Assembly (NCBI GenBank): GCA_025451535.1
Contig: JANWKE010000076.1
Span: 1 to 60,237 of the forward strand
Length of the DNA: 60,237 bases
Direction: 5' to 3'
DNA from: Verrucomicrobiia bacterium
GTDB taxonomy: Bacteria > Verrucomicrobiota > Verrucomicrobiia > Limisphaerales > UBA11358
Position numbers and translations under genes: made by a program. This document shows positions 25,466-32,403 of this stretch, in pieces (the first letter of the stretch is position 1; every line of letters begins with the position of its first letter). Under the pieces are notes generated by a model, which was given only the letters and a program-made list of their open reading frames with translations, had not been told where the DNA came from and searched no databases.

Positions 25466-26005
25466 ATGAGTACACCGACTCCAGAAGAATTAGATTTGGA
25501 AAGAATCCGCCGAAAGCGGATTGAAACGTTAATCGGCGTTTGGGATATTTTGTTGCAAAACAAAAAATTTGATTCGTCCAGGTTAAGATTGTCTCCCCCA
25601 CTGGTTAATGAAGTTATAGAGCAATATCTTGCTGATTATTCAGTCCTGAAAGTGCGCTATAAAATACAAGGAACAAAAATTCAATTGCACAAAATAGCCG
25701 GTCTTTTAACAGCATCTATATTGCGATTTAGGCCGGTTATTCCATTAGTAAATGAGTATGAGTCAGATTATGAAATGTGTGCCAATGAAATTCTTGCCGT
25801 AATTCAAGGTGTTGCGATTTGCGGGGAATACACAGCCAAAGACGGACACCTCGCGTTGACCCAAGAGGCTTGGTTTAATGAATGGTTCAAAGATTTCATT
25901 TTTTTATTGCATCGCCGAAATTACACGGCGGAATCGGTAATTTTTGTTTATCAAACTCTTTGTTGCCTACGTTTCCCTGAAAATCTCACCAAAGGAGCAG
26001 ACTAA
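25466..26005 (+). CDS. Passenger protein 3 of the IS1-type element, unknown
   Basis: The 179-residue protein is soluble, rich in charged and hydrophobic helices, and starts MSTPTPEELDLERIRRKRIE. No catalytic motif or known domain is recognised. The start lies 1 bp after the stop of the small membrane protein, so the pair is probably translated together. Its stop is 20 bp from the end of the convergent transposase gene. Codon use is AT-rich, unlike the chromosome around it. Confidence 0.65.
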   Translation: MSTPTPEELDLERIRRKRIETLIGVWDILLQNKKFDSSRLRLSPPLVNEVIEQYLADYSVLKVRYKIQGTKIQLHKIAGLLTASILRFRPVIPLVNEYESDYEMCANEILAVIQGVAICGEYTAKDGHLALTQEAWFNEWFKDFIFLLHRRNYTAESVIFVYQTLCCLRFPENLTKGAD

Positions 26006-26025
26006 ATACTCGTTCACCGGCATCT

Positions 26026-27000
26026 CTAAAAAAGTTCTTCAATCGTCATCGGCTTGTCTGTCAGTCCCGCAACTTCTGCTGGTGTTTTTCCGTGCGCTCC
26101 GTGTTTCTTCACGAAGTTGAAGTACCACGCGAACAGGGCAATCGCATGTTTGTGATTATCCAGCTTCTTGCTGTAGCCGATGGTGAGCCGGTTGAATCGT
26201 TTGATGAACTGGCGAATGGTCAGATTCGTGCGCTCGCAATGGCTTGTCGTTGCCATGTCCATGTCGGGTCTGCCGATTCGGGACTTCTTGACGACGCTCT
26301 CAACCCGCGCTGGGGTGAATCTATCCAGCTTAAACATGGTTTTGGCTGCCGAGCGATTCAGGGCCACATAGCGTTTGATTTCAGTCGCGTAATCAATTGA
26401 ATCACCAAACACCATTCGAACCGAACCGTTATACTGGCTATAGCCGCGCCAGCCGTCTGTGCAAAGTTGGAATCGGTTTGGAATGCGGCCTTTCAGATCG
26501 CGCATAAATTCACGCGCCACTTCACTGTTGCGGCGATCTGTCCGCAAATTGATGATTAGCTTGCTATCCCGGTCAATGCTCAAAAACGTGTAGAATGCTC
26601 CGCGCTCCGGGTCATCCTTTGCCTTGTATTGATGACAGCCAACGTAACTAGCCAGTTCGTCCGTCTGGACGTGGCTACAATGGAGGTTGCGGATTTTCTC
26701 ATCCAAAACCTGCGCGGCCCTTTGTCCGGCAGTTTCCAAAATGTTTAGAATGGTTTCCTGATGCAATCCGGTGAAACGTTGAATGGCGCGGATGCCCATG
26801 CCCTCACAGAGCAGACCAACGGTCTGACATGCCTTGTCAAAATCCACGCGCAGACCGTCCAGTGGTTGTGATTCGCTGAAAGTTGTTCCACACCGCCCAC
26901 AGCGGTAGCGTTGGACAGTCCGATTTACGTTTCTGAATTTCCCAAATTTCTTGGCTTCACCGTTACAGCATTTGCAGTTCACTTGACCTTTCGCGGCCAA
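26026..27000 (-). CDS. IS1-family transposase, single frame
   Basis: The 324-residue protein joins the InsA- and InsB-like parts in one frame, with no programmed frameshift needed. An N-terminal zinc finger (CKCC ... QRYRCGRCGTTFSE) and a helix-turn-helix (GMGIRAIQRFTGLHQETIL) are followed by a DDE domain. Likely catalytic residues are D114 (QTDELASY), D182 (CTDGWRGYSQ) and E256 (HCERTNL). The C-terminal part SKKLDNHKHAIALFAWYFNF is typical of IS1 relatives. No disruption is visible. It sits near the centre of a 4.1-kb unit instead of filling it, which is unusual for IS1. Confidence 0.9.
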   Translation of the reverse strand: MAAKGQVNCKCCNGEAKKFGKFRNVNRTVQRYRCGRCGTTFSESQPLDGLRVDFDKACQTVGLLCEGMGIRAIQRFTGLHQETILNILETAGQRAAQVLDEKIRNLHCSHVQTDELASYVGCHQYKAKDDPERGAFYTFLSIDRDSKLIINLRTDRRNSEVAREFMRDLKGRIPNRFQLCTDGWRGYSQYNGSVRMVFGDSIDYATEIKRYVALNRSAAKTMFKLDRFTPARVESVVKKSRIGRPDMDMATTSHCERTNLTIRQFIKRFNRLTIGYSKKLDNHKHAIALFAWYFNFVKKHGAHGKTPAEVAGLTDKPMTIEELF

Positions 27001-27060
27001 GACTTAAATTGCTTTTGTATCTATCCGATACGCAACTTTAGGTCTCTGGCCTTTGGTTGC

Positions 27061-27090
27061 GCCCTGTCAGCGTTTGCGCGCTGGCAGGGC
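27061..27090. terminator. Hairpin between transposase and RHH gene
   Basis: GCCCTGTCAGCG and CGCTGGCAGGGC pair with one mismatch around TTTGCG. It sits in the divergent region just upstream of the transposase start and before the promoter at 27105. It could insulate the transposase from outside transcription. Confidence 0.45.
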
Positions 27091-27104
27091 ATTTGTTTAT
27101 CTAC

Positions 27105-27133
27105 TTGACTAAATGTTAACAGAAATGTATAGT
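27105..27133 (+). promoter_or_regulatory. Sigma-70 type promoter of the RHH gene
   Basis: TTGACT (27105-27110) and TATAGT (27128-27133) are separated by exactly 17 bp, a near-consensus housekeeping promoter. Transcription should begin near 27140. Confidence 0.75.
27114..27121. promoter_or_regulatory. Palindrome TGTTAACA, copy 1 (in promoter spacer)
   Basis: The perfect 8-bp palindrome TGTTAACA lies between the -35 and -10 hexamers. The same sequence recurs 34 bp downstream at 27148. The position suits repression by the adjacent ribbon-helix-helix protein. Confidence 0.55.
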
Positions 27134-27147
27134 GGTGTCAAACATTA

Positions 27148-27155
27148 TGTTAACA
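27148..27155. promoter_or_regulatory. Palindrome TGTTAACA, copy 2
   Basis: This is identical to 27114-27121 and lies about 8 bp beyond the expected transcription start. Two identical operators spaced 34 bp apart, about three DNA turns, suggest cooperative binding. Confidence 0.55.
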
Positions 27156-27161
27156 AAAAGT

Positions 27162-27338
27162 ATGAAAACGAAGATGGGGAGACCCAAACTACCAAAAGGC
27201 ACAGCAAAAGGGGTATTATTTGCTGTAAGGGTGGCTACGGTGGAAGCTGACAAAATTCATCGGGCAATAAAGAAATCCGGTCTTAAAAAGCCGGATTGGG
27301 CAAGAAATGCGCTTGTTAATGCTGCAAAGCTGAAATGA
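27162..27338 (+). CDS. Ribbon-helix-helix type regulator (passenger 4)
   Basis: A small basic protein of 58 residues from ATG 27162; an earlier ATG at 27147 overlaps the palindrome and would leave almost no leader. MGRPKLPKGTAKGVLFAVRV could form the DNA-contacting ribbon, followed by two helices (EADKIHRAIKKSG, KPDWARNALVNAAK). This is the RHH layout used by antitoxins and small repressors. A strong promoter with two TGTTAACA palindromes precedes it, which suggests autoregulation. No toxin of a known family is next to it on the same strand. Confidence 0.65.
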   Translation: MKTKMGRPKLPKGTAKGVLFAVRVATVEADKIHRAIKKSGLKKPDWARNALVNAAKLK

Positions 27339-27344
27339 GCCAGG

Positions 27345-27542
27345 TTACCTGCTGGATGTGTTTCGGCAAACCGCAGGGCGATTGTTGGCTATGTGTTCGG
27401 GGTGGCGTTCGCTCCGTTCGGCAGCACTGAAACCGGCCTCTTCCCATCTGGAACTTTTTTCTTTGGAAAGGTTAATCGCTCTCTCCACAACAATACTGGT
27501 GCTGTCCCGAATTATTTTTTCGGATGGTTCGTTCGATTTCAT
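27345..27542 (-). CDS. Small protein coupled to the ClpP-fold protease (passenger 6)
   Basis: A 65-residue frame begins with an ATG that overlaps the protease stop (ATGA), a hallmark of translational coupling. The sequence MKSNEPSEKIIRDSTSIVVE is hydrophilic, with an amphipathic helix (RAINLSKEKSSRW) and no membrane segment. I recognise no family. It could be a substrate or inhibitor of the protease, but its small size and lack of family support keep confidence modest. Confidence 0.4.
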   Translation of the reverse strand: MKSNEPSEKIIRDSTSIVVERAINLSKEKSSRWEEAGFSAAERSERHPEHIANNRPAVCRNTSSR

Positions 27543-28585
27543 GGTTTCACCTCAATCAACCTACCTATTACACTTAAACTGTCAAGGAATGGCAACATTT
27601 CTTCAAATATTGCTTCAATTTCTTTCGAAATTGGCTGTATTTTCAAGCCCAAACCGTATGTTTCACCTGAAATTGTGCTGGCCCTCGCTTCTTGTCTATC
27701 AACAACAAATCCGTGTGTTGGATATTTACCAACCAAATGCGACGCGATTTGTTTCGCGGTTTTGAATGAATATGCGACCTGCATTAAGCGGACAGCATAT
27801 TCTTCGGCAACTTTTAGTTCCCTTGATTTTCTTGTGTAGTCAACGGTGTCAATTTTTTCAAGCAACGGACGCACAAAATTTGTAGCGTAATCGAAAACCA
27901 ACGGCATCAAGGTATCAAGTTTTTTCCCTGTCCGCTCCGCCATTAAAATCATTAATTGGTCAATAGCAGTAAGCGAGAAATAATTCAACCGTTCCAATGA
28001 TTGCACAGCATCCAATGCGGAACTGAAATCTTCTCGTTCAGGGTCCAGCATTTGAACGTCAAGCGGTCCAAGTTCAGCGTCACGACCTAAAATCAGATTA
28101 GATGCACCGAGGGCCATTAGGGTTGCCGCACTTTTGGCATATTGAGGAACGAGCACGGTCAGTTTTGATGTTCTGCGCTGAAATAGTCGAGCAATGCGAT
28201 AAGCATAGTCCGCCTCACCACCAGATGATTCAATCAAAAGCGCGACTGGCTCGTCTCTCTTGATAACATTACGCTGTTGCTCAAAACCCTTATAAATGTG
28301 AACACAAATTGAATTACAGCAACTCCGGTCATCATTTTGAATCAGCAACCAGACCGGCATTTTGAGCACTTTTTCAAGACGTTGCACCAATTTAACGAAC
28401 TGGGGCGGAAGTGGTCGCGGTTGCCGTGGTTGAATCGAAGCGATATAAGTTTTAGCGGCGGGTTTTTTAGAACGGCGTGCGCGCTTTCCGTTTCCGTTTC
28501 CGGCTAATTTTGGATTCGGATTCGCTAAACGCTGATTCTGGATCGCTGTTGGCACTGAATTGGCGAAATGTTGCACCCCAACCAC
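27539..28585 (-). CDS. ClpP-fold serine protease of the SDH_sah type (passenger 5)
   Basis: The 348-residue protein has a basic, disordered N-terminal part of about 70 residues, followed by a ClpP/crotonase-fold protease resembling Pfam SDH_sah. Key features are ALLIESSGGEADYAYRIARLF (oxyanion region) and VPQYAKSAATLMALGASNLILG, where the Ser of AKSAAT is the likely nucleophile, then GPLDVQ. A helical C-terminal region follows. There is no signal peptide or membrane anchor, unlike SppA or NfeD. The start is GTG 28585. Such proteases are sometimes found in mobile or defence contexts; a role for this one is unproven. Confidence 0.8.
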   Translation of the reverse strand: MVGVQHFANSVPTAIQNQRLANPNPKLAGNGNGKRARRSKKPAAKTYIASIQPRQPRPLPPQFVKLVQRLEKVLKMPVWLLIQNDDRSCCNSICVHIYKGFEQQRNVIKRDEPVALLIESSGGEADYAYRIARLFQRRTSKLTVLVPQYAKSAATLMALGASNLILGRDAELGPLDVQMLDPEREDFSSALDAVQSLERLNYFSLTAIDQLMILMAERTGKKLDTLMPLVFDYATNFVRPLLEKIDTVDYTRKSRELKVAEEYAVRLMQVAYSFKTAKQIASHLVGKYPTHGFVVDRQEARASTISGETYGLGLKIQPISKEIEAIFEEMLPFLDSLSVIGRLIEVKP

Positions 28586-28663
28586 AAGACTGTCGAGTGA
28601 ATTTTTCGCTTGAAAAAGGGCACAATTTATCAGGAAATTTCATTATTCCCCCTTTTTGATTTG

Positions 28664-28687
28664 GCAACAAACTAACGGAGCATTACC
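28664..28687 (-). repeat. Right terminal inverted repeat of the IS1-type element
   Basis: The sequence begins GCAACAAAC and ends GGAGCATTACC. It is the exact reverse complement of 24576-24599 over all 24 bp. Confidence 0.95.
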
Positions 28688-28695
28688 CTTTCGAC
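28688..28695. repeat. Target-site duplication, right copy (CTTTCGAC)
   Basis: CTTTCGAC directly follows the right terminal repeat and is identical to 24568-24575. Removing the element and one copy would rejoin the lptE downstream region with the leader of the gene at 28737. Confidence 0.93.
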
Positions 28696-28736
28696 TGCTT
28701 CACCGCAGTAAACAAACCAATAAAACTTATAAACCT

Positions 28737-29150
28737 ATGAAAAATCATATCTCTGAAATCATGGTCTTAAGTCTGTTTACCACCGCGTTGTTGGCGATGC
28801 CGGTGTTTACTCATGCTCAAGACGCGAATAATAAAAACGCGCCCTCGTCGTCAGATCAAACCACGAATCCCAAGCCGGCAAAGCATGGGATTATTCCGTT
28901 TCATGGAAAGATTGACGCCGTGGACACAACCGCCATGACCTTAAAGGTTGGCGCGCGGACCTTCGAAATCACTGCCGACACGAAAGTTTTTAATAACGGC
29001 GAGCCGGCGACCTTGGCGGACGGCAAGGTGGGCGAACCGGTGCGCGGGACTTACCAAAAGACCGAAGCCGGCAAACTTGAGGCCGTTACGGTGCATTTCG
29101 GCGCCAAGACCGGGGAAAAACCGAAGCCGGCAAATTCAAACGAGAATTAA
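28737..29150 (+). CDS. Secreted beta-rich protein (DUF5666-like)
   Basis: The 137-residue protein has a signal peptide (MKNHISEIMVLSLFTTALLA..THA). A Pro/Asn/Lys-rich spacer is followed by one small beta domain (GKIDAVDTTAMTLKVGARTFEITADTKVFNNGEPATLADGKVGE PVRGTY) of the OB-like type often called DUF5666. It probably works in the periplasm or outside the cell; the ligand is unknown. The mobile element inserted about 40 bp upstream of the start, so its native promoter may be lost or replaced. A terminator follows at 29175. Confidence 0.8.
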   Translation: MKNHISEIMVLSLFTTALLAMPVFTHAQDANNKNAPSSSDQTTNPKPAKHGIIPFHGKIDAVDTTAMTLKVGARTFEITADTKVFNNGEPATLADGKVGEPVRGTYQKTEAGKLEAVTVHFGAKTGEKPKPANSNEN

Positions 29151-29174
29151 TCCTCCCGGCCCGATACACTGCAA

Positions 29175-29198
29175 GCGGGCGGCAACGCCCGCTTTTTT
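29175..29198 (+). terminator. Rho-independent terminator
   Basis: GCGGGCG-GCAA-CGCCCGC is followed by TTTTTT. It ends the transcript of the secreted protein gene and abuts the convergent kinase gene. Confidence 0.88.
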
Positions 29199-29199
29199 A

Positions 29200-30195
29200 T
29201 TATCGTTTCCACCAACTGGTCAGGCTCTTGGTTTTTTGCGGCACCCCTTGATATTGTTTCACCAGCAACTGACTGCGCGCCGCTTCGAGCGCCATGCGAA
29301 GTTCGTCGTAACTTAAAAAGCGGTTCGCGGGGTTTTTGGCCAACGCCCGTGTCAACGCATCGCTGGTGGGTTGCGTGATTTCGGGTACGACCAGATTGGG
29401 CGGCGTCAGCGGCGTTTGCACCTGGGCGACAATGACCTCCTCGGCCGTCGGCGCGTCAAACGGGACATGTCCGGTCAAAGCGTGATAGAGGGTCGCACCA
29501 AGGCTGTACATGTCGGACAGAAATGTTTCCGGCTCGCGTTTGATTTTTTCCGGCGCGACATAGTAGGGCGTGCCCCAGGTCACATCGTCTGATTCCTGTT
29601 CGGCGTCGGTTTTTTGCGCCAGGCCAAAGTCCACCAGTTTCGGCTCATGATCCGCGTTGAACAAAATGTTGCCCGGCTTGATGTCGCGGTGCAGCAAATC
29701 GTATTTGAGCGCCATGTCGAGCGCGGAGGAGATTTTGATGCCGATGTCCAGCACGTCGAGTTCGGGCAGGAGGCGCAACTTCTCAATGCGCGCGTCCAGG
29801 CTGCCGCGATCGGCCAGTTCCATCACCAGATAACGCTGACCTTCCGCCTCGTCGAATGTGTAGATATGAACAATGTTCGTATGATTGAGCCGGGCGCAAG
29901 CCCGGGCTTCCCGATAGAAACTTTCCTGCGCCCGCTCATCTTCGAGCAACTCCTTCTTCATCAACTTCACCGCCACCATGCGTTCCAGCGTCGTATCCCA
30001 GGCGCGATAAACGTTGCCCATCCCCCCCGAGCCGATGACCGCGCGCAATTCGAACTGTCGTAATTGCATCGGCATCATGATCGGATGCCCGCATTTGGTG
30101 CAGGGCACGGTGCCGAGCGGCGCCAAATCGCCGGGGATGAAGACCTTTGTCTCGCACCAGCTGCATGTGACCATGCGCAGGGGTTTCTCGCTCAT
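29200..30195 (-). CDS. Serine/threonine protein kinase with N-terminal zinc ribbon
   Basis: The 331-residue soluble protein begins with a zinc ribbon (CSWCETKV ... CTKCGHPIMMP, residues about 11-38). A complete Hanks-type kinase domain follows: glycine loop GSGGMGNVY, Lys in VAVKLM, catalytic loop HRDIKPGNILF, DFG (VDFGLAQ) and GTPYYVAPE in the activation segment. There is no membrane segment or external sensor domain, so the kinase is cytosolic, unlike PknB. The ribbon may sense or bind a partner. The gene stands alone on the minus strand. Confidence 0.93.
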   Translation of the reverse strand: MSEKPLRMVTCSWCETKVFIPGDLAPLGTVPCTKCGHPIMMPMQLRQFELRAVIGSGGMGNVYRAWDTTLERMVAVKLMKKELLEDERAQESFYREARACARLNHTNIVHIYTFDEAEGQRYLVMELADRGSLDARIEKLRLLPELDVLDIGIKISSALDMALKYDLLHRDIKPGNILFNADHEPKLVDFGLAQKTDAEQESDDVTWGTPYYVAPEKIKREPETFLSDMYSLGATLYHALTGHVPFDAPTAEEVIVAQVQTPLTPPNLVVPEITQPTSDALTRALAKNPANRFLSYDELRMALEAARSQLLVKQYQGVPQKTKSLTSWWKR

Positions 30196-30310
30196 GCCGG
30201 AGTCAATCTACCACCACCCTGCCCGCCGACAAGCCCGGAGAAGCGGGATTTGCGGCGCAACAATTTCTTTGACAAACACGCCAAAATAGTGTTTCTTTCC
30301 GCCGTTGAAA

Positions 30311-30418
30311 ATGAATAGCACGTTTGTTCAAACACTGAAACACGCGCCGGCCGATGGTCGCATGTCCATTTGGCAGCGTAATTGCTTTGGTTTTGGCATC
30401 GTGGGAAGAAAGAGATAG
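30311..30418 (+). CDS. Possible 35-residue basic leader peptide
   Basis: The 315-bp gap between the kinase and the 112-residue gene contains a short frame, MNSTFVQTLKHAPADGRMSI and 15 further residues ending VGRKR. It is followed 22 bp later by a perfect terminator at 30441 and then by the next gene. It could be a small protein or a leader linked to attenuation; coding evidence is weak. Confidence 0.25.
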   Translation: MNSTFVQTLKHAPADGRMSIWQRNCFGFGIVGRKR

Positions 30419-30440
30419 GCAAACACAACAGATTTTCGAA

Positions 30441-30475
30441 AAACCCGCGATTGCCAAGTCAATCGCGGGTTTTTT
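30441..30475 (+). terminator. Strong rho-independent terminator, possible attenuator
   Basis: AAACCCGCGATTG and CAATCGCGGGTTT form a perfect 13-bp stem followed by a T-run. It ends 35 bp before the GTG of the next gene, so it may control that gene instead of simply ending an upstream one. Confidence 0.85.
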
Positions 30476-30510
30476 GCTTGTTGAACCAAAACGATAACGA
30501 AAGGAAAAAC

Positions 30511-30849
30511 GTGAACAAAAACCAAACACGGTTGGCGACCAGGTTCGCCCCCGAAACACGGTTCGAACTGCGGCCGGGACCGCCGGTACCGTTTCGGGCT
30601 ACGCAGGAAAATGAGTTTGAACGGCTGAAAAAGCAGCTGCTGACGCTGCAACTGGCCGCACTGGCCAGGCCGGAGTTGAATACGCCACTGCGACGCGCGG
30701 CCAACGAAGCGGCGGCACTGGCATGGGTGACCTTTTACCCGTTACTGGTGTTCCCGGTGTTGTTCGAGGAGAAAGCTGCGACGGCAGTGCGTCAGACCGA
30801 ACGTCAGGCGCGCATTTATGAAAGCAGCCGCGAACTGCTCGGCGTATGA
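30511..30849 (+). CDS. Hypothetical protein, 112 aa
   Basis: GTG 30511 is preceded by AAAGGA at about 30499, a good ribosome site. The 112-residue protein starts MNKNQTRLATRFAPETRFEL and has an amphipathic middle (ENEFERLKKQLLTLQLAAL) and one hydrophobic segment (AALAWVTFYPLLVFPVLF) near residue 75. It may associate with the membrane. I recognise no family. A strong hairpin stands directly upstream. The downstream DNA to 31029 holds only repeats. Confidence 0.65.
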   Translation: MNKNQTRLATRFAPETRFELRPGPPVPFRATQENEFERLKKQLLTLQLAALARPELNTPLRRAANEAAALAWVTFYPLLVFPVLFEEKAATAVRQTERQARIYESSRELLGV

Positions 30850-30893
30850 ACTCATCGCACCGGCTTGAAGTGGGGCACGGGCGCACGGGCGGT

Positions 30894-30933
30894 CGTTGGC
30901 ACAGGCGAAATTTGTTCGACGCCTGCGCCAACG
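30894..30933. repeat. Intergenic inverted repeat
   Basis: CGTTGGCACAGGCG pairs with CGCCTGCGCCAACG around AAATTTGTTCGA. A similar short sequence, GCAGG..AAATTTGCTCGAC..CCTGC, occurs near 49110-49134, suggesting a dispersed family. Confidence 0.55.
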
Positions 30934-30972
30934 GCTGCTCGTTGCGCCCTTTTGCTTTGTGGGGAATCAAAA

Positions 30973-31030
30973 ATTGGTAGGGCCGCGCCGCTGCGCGGCT
31001 TCGGACGACCGGCAGGTCGTCCCTACCAAT
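30973..31030. repeat. Inverted repeat at the 3' end of murA
   Basis: ATTGGTAGGG at 30973-30982 is matched by CCCTACCAAT at 31021-31030. Two GC-rich hairpins lie inside. It touches the murA stop codon and may serve as its transcriptional end. Confidence 0.65.
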
Positions 31031-32292
31031 TACTTCTCTTCGACGCGCTGAATCCGTGCGCCAAGTTTGCGCAGCTTCGTGTCCATGCCTTCGTAGCCGC
31101 GATCCAGGTGGTAAATACGATTCACCTGCGTCGCGCCTTTCGCCGCCAGTCCCGCAACCACCAGGGCCGCCGACGCGCGCAAGTCACTCGCCATCACCGG
31201 CGCACCGCTCAAGGGCCGCCCGCCTTTCACGATGGCGCTCGGTCCTTCGATTTCAATGTCCGCGCCCAGCCGCGCCAGTTCGCTCACGTGCATGAAACGC
31301 GATTCAAAAATCCGTTCCGTGATGATGCTGATGCCCGGTGCCAGCGCCAACAACGACATCATCTGCGCCTGCACATCCGTGGGGAAACCCGGATACGGCA
31401 GTGTCGTCATGTCGGCTGCTTTTAGTTGGTTGCGCCGGCGCGCGCGCAAATTCTCGCCGCGCCGTTCCATCGCCACGCCCGCCTCGCTCAATTTGTCGGT
31501 CACAGCATGCAGATGATCTGCCCGCACGCCTTTCAGGATGACGTCGCCGTTCGTCGCGGCGGCGGCAATGGCAAAAGTTGCCGTTTCAATCCGGTCGGGA
31601 ATGACTTCATGCTCCGCGCCGTGCAGTTTCTTGACCCCGGTGATGGTGATGGTCGGGCTGCCCGCACCGGAAATTTTCGCGCCCATGGCGTTCAGGAAAC
31701 CCGCCAAATCTACGACTTCCGGCTCACACGCCGCACTCTCAATGACCGTCACGCCCGCGGCCAGCGTCGCCGCCATCATCACATTGGCCGTGCCGAGCAC
31801 CGTCGAGCCGGCGCGGCCCCCGAGAAACATGACGGTTCCGCCCAGCTGTTTCGCTGCCGCGTCAACATAACCGCCCTCGATTTTGATTTTGGCGCCCAAG
31901 GCCGTAAAACCTTTCAAGTGCAAATTAATGGGCCGCGCGCCGATGATGCAGCCGCCGGGCAGCGACACCCGCGCCTTCTTCAGGCGGCCGAGCAACGGAC
32001 CCATGATGCAAATTGAGCCGCGCATTTTACGGACGAGTTCATAATCCGCGTAGCCGTGTATTTTACGCGCATGAACCGTCAGCGTGCCGCGCTCAAACTT
32101 CATTTCCGCGCCGAGCGATTCGAGAATCCGCGCCATGAACCGCGTGTCGCTCAAATCGGGTACGCGCCGGATGACGCAGGGTTCATCGGTCAGCAATGCC
32201 GCTGCCATGATGGGCAGCGCGGCATTTTTGCTGCCGCTGATGGCAACCTCGCCCTGCAACGGCACACCGCCTTTGATCAAAAAGCTTTCCAT
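31030..32292 (-). CDS. murA: UDP-N-acetylglucosamine 1-carboxyvinyltransferase
   Basis: MurA transfers enolpyruvate from PEP to UDP-GlcNAc, the first committed step of peptidoglycan synthesis. The 420-residue length is standard. Catalytic Lys22 (SGSKNAAL) and Cys115 (LPGGCIIGARP) are both present at the family's numbering, with Cys predicting normal fosfomycin sensitivity. The end RGYEGMDTKLRKLGARI is typical. ATG 32292 starts at the conserved FLIKGG. It follows prmC in the same direction after about 110 bp. Confidence 0.97.
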   Translation of the reverse strand: MESFLIKGGVPLQGEVAISGSKNAALPIMAAALLTDEPCVIRRVPDLSDTRFMARILESLGAEMKFERGTLTVHARKIHGYADYELVRKMRGSICIMGPLLGRLKKARVSLPGGCIIGARPINLHLKGFTALGAKIKIEGGYVDAAAKQLGGTVMFLGGRAGSTVLGTANVMMAATLAAGVTVIESAACEPEVVDLAGFLNAMGAKISGAGSPTITITGVKKLHGAEHEVIPDRIETATFAIAAAATNGDVILKGVRADHLHAVTDKLSEAGVAMERRGENLRARRRNQLKAADMTTLPYPGFPTDVQAQMMSLLALAPGISIITERIFESRFMHVSELARLGADIEIEGPSAIVKGGRPLSGAPVMASDLRASAALVVAGLAAKGATQVNRIYHLDRGYEGMDTKLRKLGARIQRVEEK

Positions 32293-32299
32293 GTGAATT

Positions 32300-32403
32300 C
32301 ATTCAACCACGGATTGACACAGATGGGCACGGATAAAAAAATGGGTGACAGAAAGCCCGTGTAAAATCTGTGTTTATGCGTATTCATCTGCGGTAAATTA
32401 TTT
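32300..32403. repeat. Intergenic repeat between prmC and murA
   Basis: The 110-bp spacer holds imperfect repeats of the type CACGGATTGACACAGATGGG and its inverse (ACACAGATTTTAC; CAGATGAATACGCATAAAC on the other strand). No gene is visible. Similar low-copy repeat DNA is common between genes of this lineage. Confidence 0.45.

Larger units (their letters stand above)
24576..28687. mobile_element. IS1-family element with passenger genes, about 4.1 kb
   Basis: The element is bounded by perfect 24-bp terminal inverted repeats (24576-24599 and 28664-28687; outer end GGTAATGCTCCGTTAG) and a perfect 8-bp target duplication. The ends resemble those of IS1 (GGTAATG or GGTGATG). A single-frame IS1-type transposase lies in the middle (26026-27000, minus). 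On its left are three plus-strand genes. On its right are an RHH regulator (plus) and a ClpP-fold protease followed by a coupled small gene (minus). The flanking genes are AT-rich compared with the host. The intact ends and duplication imply a fairly recent single insertion between lptE and the secreted protein gene at 28737. Confidence 0.92.

Noticed and set aside
27393-27839. 148-residue plus-strand frame at the right side of the element
   Set aside because: It lies opposite the well-supported protease gene and its coupled partner and shows no domain.
28467-28670. 67-residue minus-strand frame overlapping the protease start
   Set aside because: It is in another frame of the basic N-terminal region and runs into the right terminal repeat.
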